Source: CAINVV01 sp037140615 (GTDB taxonomy: Bacteria; Bacteroidota; Bacteroidia; Bacteroidales; Prolixibacteraceae). Taken from it: a stretch of 64,000 bases of DNA. A program made the position numbers and the translations under genes. Shown piece after piece: positions 1 through 8,722 of this stretch. Each line of letters begins with the position of its first letter. Within the stretch, counting starts at the first letter, position 1. The stretch is from the NCBI GenBank assembly GCA_037140615.1, contig JBAXED010000006.1, positions 1 through 64,000 on the forward strand, read 5' to 3'. The notes under the pieces were generated by a model. That model made no database searches and was not told the DNA's origin. It was given only the letters and a program-made list of their open reading frames with translations.

Positions 1-292
1 TATAAAGTTCCTGAACCTCTGATTTGCCTTTCAGATCATAGAGTTTTACAAACAATTCGCCATTTTCTCCAACTGCCGGCTGATGGTTCCAATCGGTCAC
101 AAACGCCCGAAACCAGACTGTTTCACCGGGTTTATAAATATTTTTATCCGTGGCAACAAATACTTTCTCCTTCGGGAAGGCCGTAAAATAGTCGGCCATC
201 TGTTTACTGATTTTGGGAATCGGTCCCTGATCCTGGGCAGAAAGTGTTAATCCGGTGCAAACAATCAATAGAAGCAATAATAGATTCTTCAT
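1..292 (-). CDS. MG2-domain (alpha-2-macroglobulin-like) exported protein, N-terminal part only
   Basis: The first 97 codons of a gene that runs off the left edge. It starts at an ATG (complement 290-292) with a hydrophobic signal peptide ending in LSAQ. After that come the segments EKVFVATDKNIYKPGETVWF and LYDLKGKSEVQ. The 'D..iY.PGetVwFra' pattern is typical of MG2 domains that open large Bacteroidota surface proteins, often ones ending in a TonB-receptor-like plug. The gene lies 55 bp downstream of the DUF5916 gene on the same strand, so it may be the last gene of that operon. The full length and C-terminal domains cannot be seen. Confidence 0.75.
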   Translation of the reverse strand, partial: MKNLLLLLLIVCTGLTLSAQDQGPIPKISKQMADYFTAFPKEKVFVATDKNIYKPGETVWFRAFVTDWNHQPAVGENGELFVKLYDLKGKSEVQELY

Positions 293-347
293 CTGTAATG
301 TGGTATTATTTTAAAATAGCAAGTCTTATTATATCAAATTAAAGGCC

Positions 348-3020
348 TCACATAGAGAACCAATAGTTTAGTTTAATCAGGAATATATTATTTGGCGCAG
401 CGTCTGACAATCGGCTGGGAGCGTTGGCTAAAGGCTCGTTGCCAGGATTTAGCCAGTCGGTGCGTTCGTTCGACCATACCACAAAAAGCTGGGAACCGGG
501 TTTGTATTCCCATCGAAAAACCAGATTTGATCTGAATTGATTGAAATTAAAATCAGGCTTTTTAAAATTGTAATCCGTCTTTTGATCATTGTTCTCATCG
601 ACCTGATAAGTCTCTCCGTTAACAAGTATCAGGCTATTCAGCATTTTGAAACGGTCGCCAAACTTATCGGACCGCGCATTGGTGATGATTTTAAAATCTC
701 CATACTGACCATAGGTTGCAAATGGGCTTCCATAGTATTGAAAAGAAATTTCGGGGGTGATATTGTAGTCAACGCGAAAGGTCAATCCCACTGTTTCCTG
801 GTATATCTCACCAAGAATATACCTGCTTTCTGAAAGATACTCCTTTTCGTCGACATATTGCAGTTTGTCATCTTTGGCCGAATACAAGACATTCATGGAA
901 AACAATAGGTTGTTGATCGGACGAACAGTTAATCCGGCCGAATATTCATTGAAATTATAGGAATGATCACCTGAAATGGAGGCAATGGTCGAAAAGTTTA
1001 CGTTCACCCTTTTAGACTGATCGGTGCGCAACATCAAAGATTCCGTCCAGTTGGAAGGAACGAGCATCGCGTAGCCTCCACGAAGAATCTGATTATCGAT
1101 GCCTTCATTCTTGTATTTCAGAATGGAGAGGAGGCTCCATTTGTTTTTAAAATCAGCAGAAACATTTAAACCAAAATCCGATGACAGATATTGACGTCCA
1201 AAATCCCAGTTGTTGCCTTGCTCGGCACCAATGGAATAAGTCCGGAAAATGGAAATGGGCTTGTTGATAAAATAGGAAAGGGTATTCTTCTGACGAATTA
1301 AATCTGCGGTCTGAAGGTAACCCAGATCGTTCAGATCCAGTCCGGGAGAACGCCAACTCATTTCTGTGGAAAACCGCCACAATCCTTTGCTTCCTTTGCC
1401 AATCTTAACCTTTCCGCCATGGCCAGAAAGTGCCGTTAGCGTTGGATCAAATTCGAGGTGGCTCGCGTCGGGCCGCTGAAAATAACGTGCCGACGATAGC
1501 TGTAGGTTGCTGATGGCGTTCACATCTCCCAGAATATTGCTGCCAATCATTTTTGCCTCAAGGAAATACTCCTTGTCCTTCCAAAAATGCTTTAAATCGA
1601 GTCCGCCGGTATAGGCGCCCCTGTTGAGAAAATTTAGTTCCGGATTATTAATATTCCGGTTTGTGGAGGTAAAAATTCCACCCAGCAGGGTATTGCTTTG
1701 GTTAAAATCCTGCTGAACTCTGGCGACAGCATAGCTTGTAAAAGGTTCGACGCCAATTTGCCTGTCGCCTGCCGGAGAATTGATTGTTGCCTTCTCGTTG
1801 GCGGTAAAACTTTGGAGAACCCCAAGTGACAAGCCCTTGGCTGTTTTTCCGCTAAATTTTACGGCACTTAAAATGGTGGTATTATCTGGCTGCTTGATGT
1901 ATTCCTGGTCCTTTAATGCCGGATGATAAGAAGGTGCATGGCCGATACGCCGGCTGTAAAATAACGTAGCATCATCCATGTCAAAACTAAAAATACTCTT
2001 GCCTTCCAGAAAAAATGGGCGCTTTTCTTCGTAAAAAGTCTCAAAGGCTGTCAGATTCATAACCGATGGATCAGATTCCACCTGACCGAAATCCGGATTT
2101 ACCGTCATATCTACCGTAAAATTACTCCCGACTCCAATTTTGGCATCCAATCCGAAATTACCCATTAGTCGCCGACCACTGCTGGCAAATGGATTTCCCG
2201 GCTCTTTCCGAAAAGTCCTTAATTCGCCAAGTGCATATGGCATGAGCTCTATTCGTTGCGATTTTTTCAATCCTTTGATTCCCCTGAGTTCGCCGAAAAG
2301 ATAGAGCACTCCTGGACCGGTAAGTGATTGCCTCTCCCAATCGCTCTCCTCCTGCAAACGGTCGATCCAACGCCACACATGCATCCCCCAAACTTGTTCG
2401 TTTTGATTGCTGTATCTCAACTGGCTCAACGGAATCTCCATCTCTGTTGTCCAGGCTGAATCCTCCATCGCGACTTTTCCATACCATACAGCGTTCCAAT
2501 TCAAATCCCACAACATTGGATTGGTTAGGATGAGATCGAGTTTCTGTCCGGCAGCACTCATGTCAAACTCAAATCCTGTACGGTGATCGTGGTAACTATC
2601 AAAATTTATTCCAACCATGTCGCCGGTCAATTCATCTCTTCTGCCTGCTTTCCGAATAATTTTGCCGGGTTCAGTTTCCATGGCACGTATGGCCACATAC
2701 ATACTTTTGTCGTCATATAAAACCTTGACAAAAGTTTGCTGGCTTGGTTTTCCGCCTTCATTGGGAATAAATTGGATAAAATCACCAGCCCAGGTTCCTG
2801 TTTTCCAACAGGTATCATCCAAAACACCATCGATAACCGGTCTGGCGGTACTGAGCCTTTCGGTGGTATAGACCCTGAGCTGTTGTGCATTGGTTTTAAC
2901 TGAATCTTCAGCGGAAGAATTCAAGGCCTTCGCCTGAAGCACGCTTAAGCACCATCCCAGGAAGCAGAAAAGCAAAATGCACTTTCTTTTATGACTGGCT
3001 AATTGGGTGATATATTGCAT
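348..3020 (-). CDS. DUF5916 outer-membrane protein with N-terminal CBM9-like domain
   Basis: An 890-residue exported protein. The N-terminus is a long signal peptide (positive MQYITQLASHKRK, then a hydrophobic stretch to about residue 30). Residues about 55-250 form a CBM9/DOMON-like beta-sandwich, with RPVIDGVLDDTCWKTG at its start and VKVLYDDKSMYVAIRA further in. The rest matches the DUF5916 pattern, including the hallmark FETFYEEKRPFFLEGKSIF around residue 330. The C-terminal half is rich in alternating aromatic beta-strands and ends in LNYWFSM, as expected for an outer-membrane beta-barrel. The family is common in Bacteroidota and its substrate is unknown, so I assign none. It follows the YgiC-like gene by 12 bp. 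Confidence 0.85.
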   Translation of the reverse strand: MQYITQLASHKRKCILLFCFLGWCLSVLQAKALNSSAEDSVKTNAQQLRVYTTERLSTARPVIDGVLDDTCWKTGTWAGDFIQFIPNEGGKPSQQTFVKVLYDDKSMYVAIRAMETEPGKIIRKAGRRDELTGDMVGINFDSYHDHRTGFEFDMSAAGQKLDLILTNPMLWDLNWNAVWYGKVAMEDSAWTTEMEIPLSQLRYSNQNEQVWGMHVWRWIDRLQEESDWERQSLTGPGVLYLFGELRGIKGLKKSQRIELMPYALGELRTFRKEPGNPFASSGRRLMGNFGLDAKIGVGSNFTVDMTVNPDFGQVESDPSVMNLTAFETFYEEKRPFFLEGKSIFSFDMDDATLFYSRRIGHAPSYHPALKDQEYIKQPDNTTILSAVKFSGKTAKGLSLGVLQSFTANEKATINSPAGDRQIGVEPFTSYAVARVQQDFNQSNTLLGGIFTSTNRNINNPELNFLNRGAYTGGLDLKHFWKDKEYFLEAKMIGSNILGDVNAISNLQLSSARYFQRPDASHLEFDPTLTALSGHGGKVKIGKGSKGLWRFSTEMSWRSPGLDLNDLGYLQTADLIRQKNTLSYFINKPISIFRTYSIGAEQGNNWDFGRQYLSSDFGLNVSADFKNKWSLLSILKYKNEGIDNQILRGGYAMLVPSNWTESLMLRTDQSKRVNVNFSTIASISGDHSYNFNEYSAGLTVRPINNLLFSMNVLYSAKDDKLQYVDEKEYLSESRYILGEIYQETVGLTFRVDYNITPEISFQYYGSPFATYGQYGDFKIITNARSDKFGDRFKMLNSLILVNGETYQVDENNDQKTDYNFKKPDFNFNQFRSNLVFRWEYKPGSQLFVVWSNERTDWLNPGNEPLANAPSRLSDAAPNNIFLIKLNYWFSM

Positions 3021-3032
3021 TTAGTAGTAAAA

Positions 3033-4172
3033 TCACAGAATAAGGTGCGGAACGAATCTGCTGGTATTGTCAGTAATCAGACTTTTGCTCTCTCTGATAC
3101 CCATGCCGGCAGATTCCTGTCCGACGATCCAGCTGCCAATCAGCGGATAACGTCCATCGAATTCAGGAAGTGTACATAGAGCCTGGTAGATGAATCCTTC
3201 TTCGCCGTATTCGCCGGATGTTTCAGCGATCAAATTCCCCTTGCTCATCAATTGAATATTGGCTCCTTCGCGGGAAAGAATCGGCTTTTTTGCAAAACTG
3301 GAGCCAGCCAGTTCTTTGTCTTCCTCGAAATAGGATTCCAGCAAATTATCGTGGCCATAATTCAGCTTCCACAAAATTGGCAGAATCGCCTTGCTGGAGA
3401 GGATCATTTTCCAGCTTGGTTCAATCCAGAATGTTTTAGAGCGATCTTTCATGATGTTCTTACCAAAGTCTTCGTCGACAAGCCATTCGTATGGGTACAG
3501 TTTGAAAATATTGCGGATAATCTGGTCCTCAAGATCCAAAAATTGAGGGAAAGTAGTGTCCCAGCCAATCTCGTCCAGATATAAAAATTTGGTCTCCAGT
3601 CCGGCCTGAATGGCGCAATCGCGGAGGTATTCTGTTGTCGTAAGATCTTCGGCAGAGTCCCTGGCAGTCGTAAAATGAAGGTAGCCCGGATGAAGGAACT
3701 CCTTCAGATAGCTCCAATAGGCGATAAGTTTCTCATGAATGGAATTAAACTGATCGCTGCCCGGATTAAAATCCTGCAGCCAATGCCACTGCACGACAGA
3801 GGCTTCAAACAGTGAGGTTGGCGTATCGGCATTGAATTCAAGCAGTTTTGGCTTTCCGTCTTTAAATGCGAAATCAAATCGTCCGTAAATGGCCGGGGCA
3901 TCGTTGTTCCAGCTCTCCTCGATGTGAGGGATAAACCATTCGGGGATATGGAAATGACGGTACAACTTGTTGTCAATAACGTATTGAACAGCACTTAGGG
4001 AGAGCTCCCACAAATCATTCGTAGCCTTTTCCAGGGTATCTATCTCCTGCATGGAAAATTCATAGTAGGCCGATTCGTCCCAATATGGAGATTCCAAAGA
4101 ATGAAAATCGAAACCGATCTCCTCTACTTTTTGCTGCCAGCCTGCTCTGGGAGTAATGTTGTGTCTTTTCAT
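3033..4172 (-). CDS. Glutathionylspermidine synthase-like ATP-grasp protein (YgiC/YjfC family)
   Basis: A 379-residue cytoplasmic protein of the GSP_synth family. The fold-defining pieces are visible: YGRFDFAFKDGKPKLLEFNA (substrate and ATP-grasp lobe), TPTSLFEASVVQWHW, the segment FWIEPSWKMILSSKAILPIL and the near-C-terminal KKPILSREGANI. Family members ligate an amine to a peptide carboxylate using ATP. YgiC/YjfC-type members lack the N-terminal amidase half of E. coli Gsp, as this one does, and their physiological substrate is not established. The upstream neighbour is a YgiB-like small lipoprotein, reproducing the ygiB-ygiC pairing of enterobacteria. It probably acts in envelope or polyamine-related chemistry, but the substrate is unknown. 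Confidence 0.85.
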   Translation of the reverse strand: MKRHNITPRAGWQQKVEEIGFDFHSLESPYWDESAYYEFSMQEIDTLEKATNDLWELSLSAVQYVIDNKLYRHFHIPEWFIPHIEESWNNDAPAIYGRFDFAFKDGKPKLLEFNADTPTSLFEASVVQWHWLQDFNPGSDQFNSIHEKLIAYWSYLKEFLHPGYLHFTTARDSAEDLTTTEYLRDCAIQAGLETKFLYLDEIGWDTTFPQFLDLEDQIIRNIFKLYPYEWLVDEDFGKNIMKDRSKTFWIEPSWKMILSSKAILPILWKLNYGHDNLLESYFEEDKELAGSSFAKKPILSREGANIQLMSKGNLIAETSGEYGEEGFIYQALCTLPEFDGRYPLIGSWIVGQESAGMGIRESKSLITDNTSRFVPHLIL

Positions 4173-4181
4173 AAGTGAAGT

Positions 4182-4502
4182 TTAAGAGGCTGAACTTCGG
4201 ACGCTAGTTCCAAATCCGCCCCTGACGGCAGTCCCTTTTGCGCTATTGGTGCCGATATTCGAGCCCTTGTTAATGGCACCGGAATAGTAACCTGTCCGGG
4301 CAAAACCCGCTCCTGCACCATACATCCCATACGGCCGGAATGCATAATAATATCCAAGCATACCCATTCCATGCGTCCTGGAATAAGATGCTGTTGTGTC
4401 TGAACGCATGTAGACAGATTTTTGCCTTTCGGTCTTATTTTGGCTGCAGGCGGAAAGCGCAGTGGCAATTAGAACCAGTTTAATGTAACCTGATTTCTTC
4501 AT
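4182..4502 (-). CDS. Small YgiB-like (DUF1190-like) lipoprotein
   Basis: A 106-residue protein with a lipoprotein signal (LVLIATALSAC, probable lipidated Cys19). The middle is rich in Gly, Tyr, Ala and Met (GYYYAFRPYGMYGAGAGFAR) and the C-terminus reads VRGGFGTSVRSSAS. That tail strongly resembles the RGGFG-x-SV ending of enterobacterial YgiB, and the next gene 9 bp downstream is a ygiC homologue, as in E. coli. It is about half the length of E. coli YgiB and lacks its Cys-containing N-terminal region. I infer a miniature YgiB-type partner of the ATP-grasp protein. The relation rests on the short tail motif plus gene order. Confidence 0.6.
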   Translation of the reverse strand: MKKSGYIKLVLIATALSACSQNKTERQKSVYMRSDTTASYSRTHGMGMLGYYYAFRPYGMYGAGAGFARTGYYSGAINKGSNIGTNSAKGTAVRGGFGTSVRSSAS

Positions 4503-4508
4503 TTTTTG

Positions 4509-4829
4509 TTACTTAACTGTGATGTAAAATTCATAATCCTTTTTCACATCGATCTCTTTGCTCACATCCTCAGTGATAGCAGTCTCTGTTTTCATGATTC
4601 CCAAACTTGGGATAGTATCCGTATGAACGGCAGTTTTCACAAGCACACTATTTACCCAGATTTTATGGGTTGTCTTGATAACATCCTGTTTAGCATTAAG
4701 ATGCTCAACGTTCATGATCGTCTCGATGGCTCCATCCCTTGAGATATCCTTGACCTTGTCGTCATTCTCACAGGAGGTTAAGCACATAGCAATTGCAGAG
4801 AAAACGAAATATAAAATCTTTTTATCCAT
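4509..4829 (-). CDS. Hypothetical lipoprotein
   Basis: A 106-residue protein with a signal peptide and lipobox (IAMCLTSC, lipidated Cys at about residue 20) followed by ENDDK, as in many Bacteroidota surface lipoproteins. The mature part has beta-type alternation and no family I recognise. It is the first gene of the minus-strand run, stops only 6 bp before the YgiB-like lipoprotein begins, and is probably co-transcribed with it and the YgiC-like gene. The 208 bp upstream separates it from the divergent hybrid kinase and should hold both promoters. Confidence 0.7.
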   Translation of the reverse strand: MDKKILYFVFSAIAMCLTSCENDDKVKDISRDGAIETIMNVEHLNAKQDVIKTTHKIWVNSVLVKTAVHTDTIPSLGIMKTETAITEDVSKEIDVKKDYEFYITVK

Positions 4830-5037
4830 GGTAATTATTTCACTTTCCCAAATTTAGATAAAATAGTGTTCGGTTATGATGTGAAAAAATCATGAATTGT
4901 CAAACATTTCTATCTCATCTCGTGTTATATCTGAAGAAAAATTATGGGCTAATGGCTGTTCATGCCAAATAAAAATTTATTTTCTTGTATTTGTGAGATT
5001 TTACTGAATCCCTAAACATTACACTTAAACTTATTTA

Positions 5038-8000
5038 ATGGACTATAAGAATAAGACCACAGAAGAGCTCATTAAGGCACTTCAAACATTAGAACTGTCA
5101 AATACCTCCCTGGATTTACTTTACAAAAACACTAGAAAGGATCTTGAATCCAGTGAATTTTTACTTTCAGAAAGAATCAAAGAATTACGATGCCACAACC
5201 AGCTAACTGAAATCCTCGGTAACCGTGACTATTTGATTGATGAGGTGTTAACCAGAATTGTGAAAATACTTCCTGACGCATGGCAATTTCAAAAAGTTGC
5301 TGAGGCCATGATTCAGGTTGGTGAAACAATATTTGCAACTGAGAAATTTGAACTTACTAAGTGGAAACAACAAACTGATATTATTCTCCAAGGTGAAAAA
5401 ATCGGCATTGTCTCTGTAGGTTACCTGGAGAACGATCGTGTTGACCCAAATGAGCCATTTATAAATGAGGAAAATGAACTGCTTCTTTCCATTTCCGGGC
5501 GATTAAGCAATTATATTGAGAAGGATCGGGTAAAAAATTCGTTGTTAAAGAGTGAGCTCAAATACCGCAATTTGATTGAAAATATCATAGATGTAGTGTA
5601 CGAGATAAATGGCGAGGGAGTCATCAATTATATCAGTCCATCGATTGAAAAACTGATAGGCTTTACACAGCAGGATCTAATTGGTAAATCATTTCTCAAC
5701 TTTATAGACAAAGATTCCGGGTATCTGGCACAAAGATTTTTAGAGCTTAGTGTAAAAGGTGAAACAGTAAATGATTACGAAATTATCTCTAAAACAGGGA
5801 AAACTCATTGGATCAGATTCTCCACGAAAGTCATGTTTGAGAATGGGCGTTTTGGTGGAGGTTATGGAACCCTGGTTGATATAACTGAAAGAAAGCTGGC
5901 TGAGGAGGAGAAAAAGAAACTTTTGCGCGCAATTGAGCAGAGCCCGGTAAGTATTGTAATTACAAATATCGAAGGGAATATCGAATATGCTAACACAATG
6001 GCCTGCGAAACAACAGGCTACATCCTTGATGAACTGAGCGGTCAAAATCCAAGAGTCTTAAAATCTGGCGAAACCACAACTGAAGAGTATAATGTACTTT
6101 GGAATACGATCACTTCAGGAAATAATTGGCACGGAATTTTTCATAACAAAAGAAAAAACGGTGAGCTTTACTGGGAATCATCTACCATCTCGCCAATTAC
6201 GGATGTCAATGGAAAAATAACAAGTTATCTTGCCATTAAAGAAGATATCACTGAACGAAAAAAGACTGAGGAAGCATTGCTTTTAAGTGAAGAACGCTTT
6301 AGCCAGGTAACTGAACAAAGCCAAACTGTCATATGGAAGGTCGATAATAAAGGATTATACACTTATGTAAGCCCAATGGCAGAAAAAGTATGGGGCCACA
6401 AACAGTGCGATCTTATTGGAAAGTTTCACTTCTATGATTTACACCCTGAAGATGGAAAGGATGAATTCAAAGAGATTGGACTGCAATCGTTTTCCAGAAA
6501 GGAGAGCTTCCATAATTTTATCAATCCTGTCATTACCAAGGACGGTCAACAAATTTGGGTTTCTACAAACGGAGTCCCATTCATGGATGACAAGAACAAC
6601 CTAATTGGATATCGGGGCGCAGACAATAACGTCACTGAACGAATACTTGCTGAAGAAAAAATAAAAGAGCAAAATGATCGCTTATCGGCCATCATCAACG
6701 CGCTCCCGGATAAGATCTTTATAACAGCCAGTGATGGCACATATTTGGAATATTACAGTTCGATCCCGAACCAGTTGACCATTCCGGACAATGAAATTGT
6801 TGGAATGAACCTGAAAGATATTTTTGACTCAAAAACAGCCAATCTGCATCTTCGAAAGATTGAGGAGTGCCTGAAAGACAAGATCGGAGTTACCTACGAA
6901 TTTTCAGGCCAACAAGACAGTATAACCTCATACATTGAAGTAAGACTTGTTCCCATGACTAACAGTAGGGTGATGACTTTTGTGCGGGATATTTCAGATA
7001 AAAAACTTAAGGAAATTCAAATCAAGAGATTATCGCAAGCGGTAGAACAAAGTCCCGTTTCGATTGTCATTACTGATCTTGATTCAAATATTGAATATGT
7101 TAATCCAGCCTTTGAAGAGACAACAGGCTACAGCTTTGAGGAAGTTTTGGGTCGAAAGACAAAAATTCTAAAATCCGGAAAAACGAGTGATTCTGTTTAC
7201 AAGGAACTTTGGGAAACCATTACCCAGGAAAAAGAATGGCACGGTGAATGGATCAATAAGAAGAAAAACGGAGAGTTATACTGGGAAAATATCTCTATAT
7301 CCCCTATTCATGATGAGTCAGGAAAAGTAACCAATTACCTGGCAGTTAAACTGGACATCACTCCCCGCAAACAATCCGAACAGGAGATCAGGGAGCTAAA
7401 TGAAAATCTGGAATTAAAGATACAACAGCGAACTGAACAGCTAGCTGAAACGAACCTTAGCCTGGTCAAAGAAATTGAAGACCGCAAAAAAGCAGAAGAC
7501 GAAATCATGAAGGCCAGATTGGAATCCGAGCGGGCAAACATGGCTAAAAGCGAATTCTTATCCAGGATGAGCCATGAGTTAAGAACTCCGATGAATTCAA
7601 TTTTGGGTTTTGCCCAACTACTCGATTTGGGGGATTTAAATCCGGGGCAGAAGAAAGGTGTAAAGCATATCATGCGCAGTGGAAAACACTTGTTGGATCT
7701 GATCAACGAAGTCCTTGATATTTCACGCATTGAAGCAGGTCATCTGTCACTTTCATTGGAGCCTGTCCAAGTTTTCGGCGTGATTCATGAAATGATGGAA
7801 CTTGTCAGTGAACAAGCAAAAAAGCGCCAGATAAAAATTGAATTCGTGGAATCCGAAAACAACCATCTGTTTCTAAAGTCAGATAAACAGCGACTAAAAC
7901 AAATTATTCTCAACTTGATCAACAATGCCATCAAATATAACAAACCAGGAGGGATAGCAACAATTGAAGTGAGCCTCATTCCACAAAATAAATCGAAAAT

Positions 8001-8667
8001 ACCACAAGTAAGAATTTCTGTTAAAGACACCGGTCTGGGAATTGCAGCTGAATATCTCCCCAAACTTTTTAACCCATTTGAACGCATTGGTGCAGAAAAA
8101 ACAGAAACGGAGGGAACCGGCCTGGGATTGTCGGTTGTTAAAAAACTTGTTGATGCGATGGAAGGAGAGATTGGAGTAGAAAGTGAACCTGGAATTGGAA
8201 GTACATTTTGGGTGGAATTTCCATTAAGCGAAGATGTAACAGGAAGGATAAGGAATAAAAATATATTGGAAGGACTGGACCAAAGTTTAGAAAATAAATC
8301 TGGGACCATTCTGTACATAGAAGACAATAGTTCAAATATTGAACTGGTTCGGGAAATAATTTTATCGCAACGCTCAGGCATCCGGCTTATTACTGAAATG
8401 CTTGGAAAAAAAGCACTTCCTCTGGCTGTTGAATATCAGCCAAGTTTAATATTGCTTGATCTTAACCTGCCTGATATCCACGGAAGTGAGGTACTTAAAA
8501 TATTGCAATCAAATGACCTGACGAAAGATATTCCGGTTGTAATCATTAGTGCTGATGCCATGCCTATGCAAATTGAAAGATTGATGGCAGCCGGTTCTAA
8601 AAGATACATCACAAAACCTTTGGATTTAAATATTCTCTTGAAAATAATTGATGAATATGTTATTTGA
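5038..8667 (+). CDS. Multi-PAS hybrid sensor histidine kinase with C-terminal receiver
   Basis: A 1209-residue soluble sensor kinase with no obvious membrane segment or signal peptide. In order: a coiled coil (1-60), a GAF-like region (about 65-170), five PAS domains (about 172-290, 295-410, 412-545, 548-660, 665-785), a coiled coil, HisKA with the H-box SRMSHELRTPMN (His846), HATPase_c with the N-box NLINNAIKYN and the G-boxes DTGLGIA and GTGLGLSV, and a receiver with acceptor Asp1141 in LILLDLNLPD. PAS2 and PAS5 are close internal duplicates. All catalytic motifs are intact. The next gene is another hybrid kinase 55 bp downstream, so the two probably form a phosphorelay. The signal is unknown. 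Confidence 0.95.
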   Translation: MDYKNKTTEELIKALQTLELSNTSLDLLYKNTRKDLESSEFLLSERIKELRCHNQLTEILGNRDYLIDEVLTRIVKILPDAWQFQKVAEAMIQVGETIFATEKFELTKWKQQTDIILQGEKIGIVSVGYLENDRVDPNEPFINEENELLLSISGRLSNYIEKDRVKNSLLKSELKYRNLIENIIDVVYEINGEGVINYISPSIEKLIGFTQQDLIGKSFLNFIDKDSGYLAQRFLELSVKGETVNDYEIISKTGKTHWIRFSTKVMFENGRFGGGYGTLVDITERKLAEEEKKKLLRAIEQSPVSIVITNIEGNIEYANTMACETTGYILDELSGQNPRVLKSGETTTEEYNVLWNTITSGNNWHGIFHNKRKNGELYWESSTISPITDVNGKITSYLAIKEDITERKKTEEALLLSEERFSQVTEQSQTVIWKVDNKGLYTYVSPMAEKVWGHKQCDLIGKFHFYDLHPEDGKDEFKEIGLQSFSRKESFHNFINPVITKDGQQIWVSTNGVPFMDDKNNLIGYRGADNNVTERILAEEKIKEQNDRLSAIINALPDKIFITASDGTYLEYYSSIPNQLTIPDNEIVGMNLKDIFDSKTANLHLRKIEECLKDKIGVTYEFSGQQDSITSYIEVRLVPMTNSRVMTFVRDISDKKLKEIQIKRLSQAVEQSPVSIVITDLDSNIEYVNPAFEETTGYSFEEVLGRKTKILKSGKTSDSVYKELWETITQEKEWHGEWINKKKNGELYWENISISPIHDESGKVTNYLAVKLDITPRKQSEQEIRELNENLELKIQQRTEQLAETNLSLVKEIEDRKKAEDEIMKARLESERANMAKSEFLSRMSHELRTPMNSILGFAQLLDLGDLNPGQKKGVKHIMRSGKHLLDLINEVLDISRIEAGHLSLSLEPVQVFGVIHEMMELVSEQAKKRQIKIEFVESENNHLFLKSDKQRLKQIILNLINNAIKYNKPGGIATIEVSLIPQNKSKIPQVRISVKDTGLGIAAEYLPKLFNPFERIGAEKTETEGTGLGLSVVKKLVDAMEGEIGVESEPGIGSTFWVEFPLSEDVTGRIRNKNILEGLDQSLENKSGTILYIEDNSSNIELVREIILSQRSGIRLITEMLGKKALPLAVEYQPSLILLDLNLPDIHGSEVLKILQSNDLTKDIPVVIISADAMPMQIERLMAAGSKRYITKPLDLNILLKIIDEYVI

Positions 8668-8722
8668 TTTTTTTGAAATAATAATCTTTTTGATACCTAA
8701 CCTTTTATCAAAATAATGTACA

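Noticed and set aside
7785..8381. 198-codon minus-strand reading frame inside the hybrid kinase
   Set aside because: Shadow of the intact kinase frame; Ser/Leu/Phe-rich composition typical of antisense reading.
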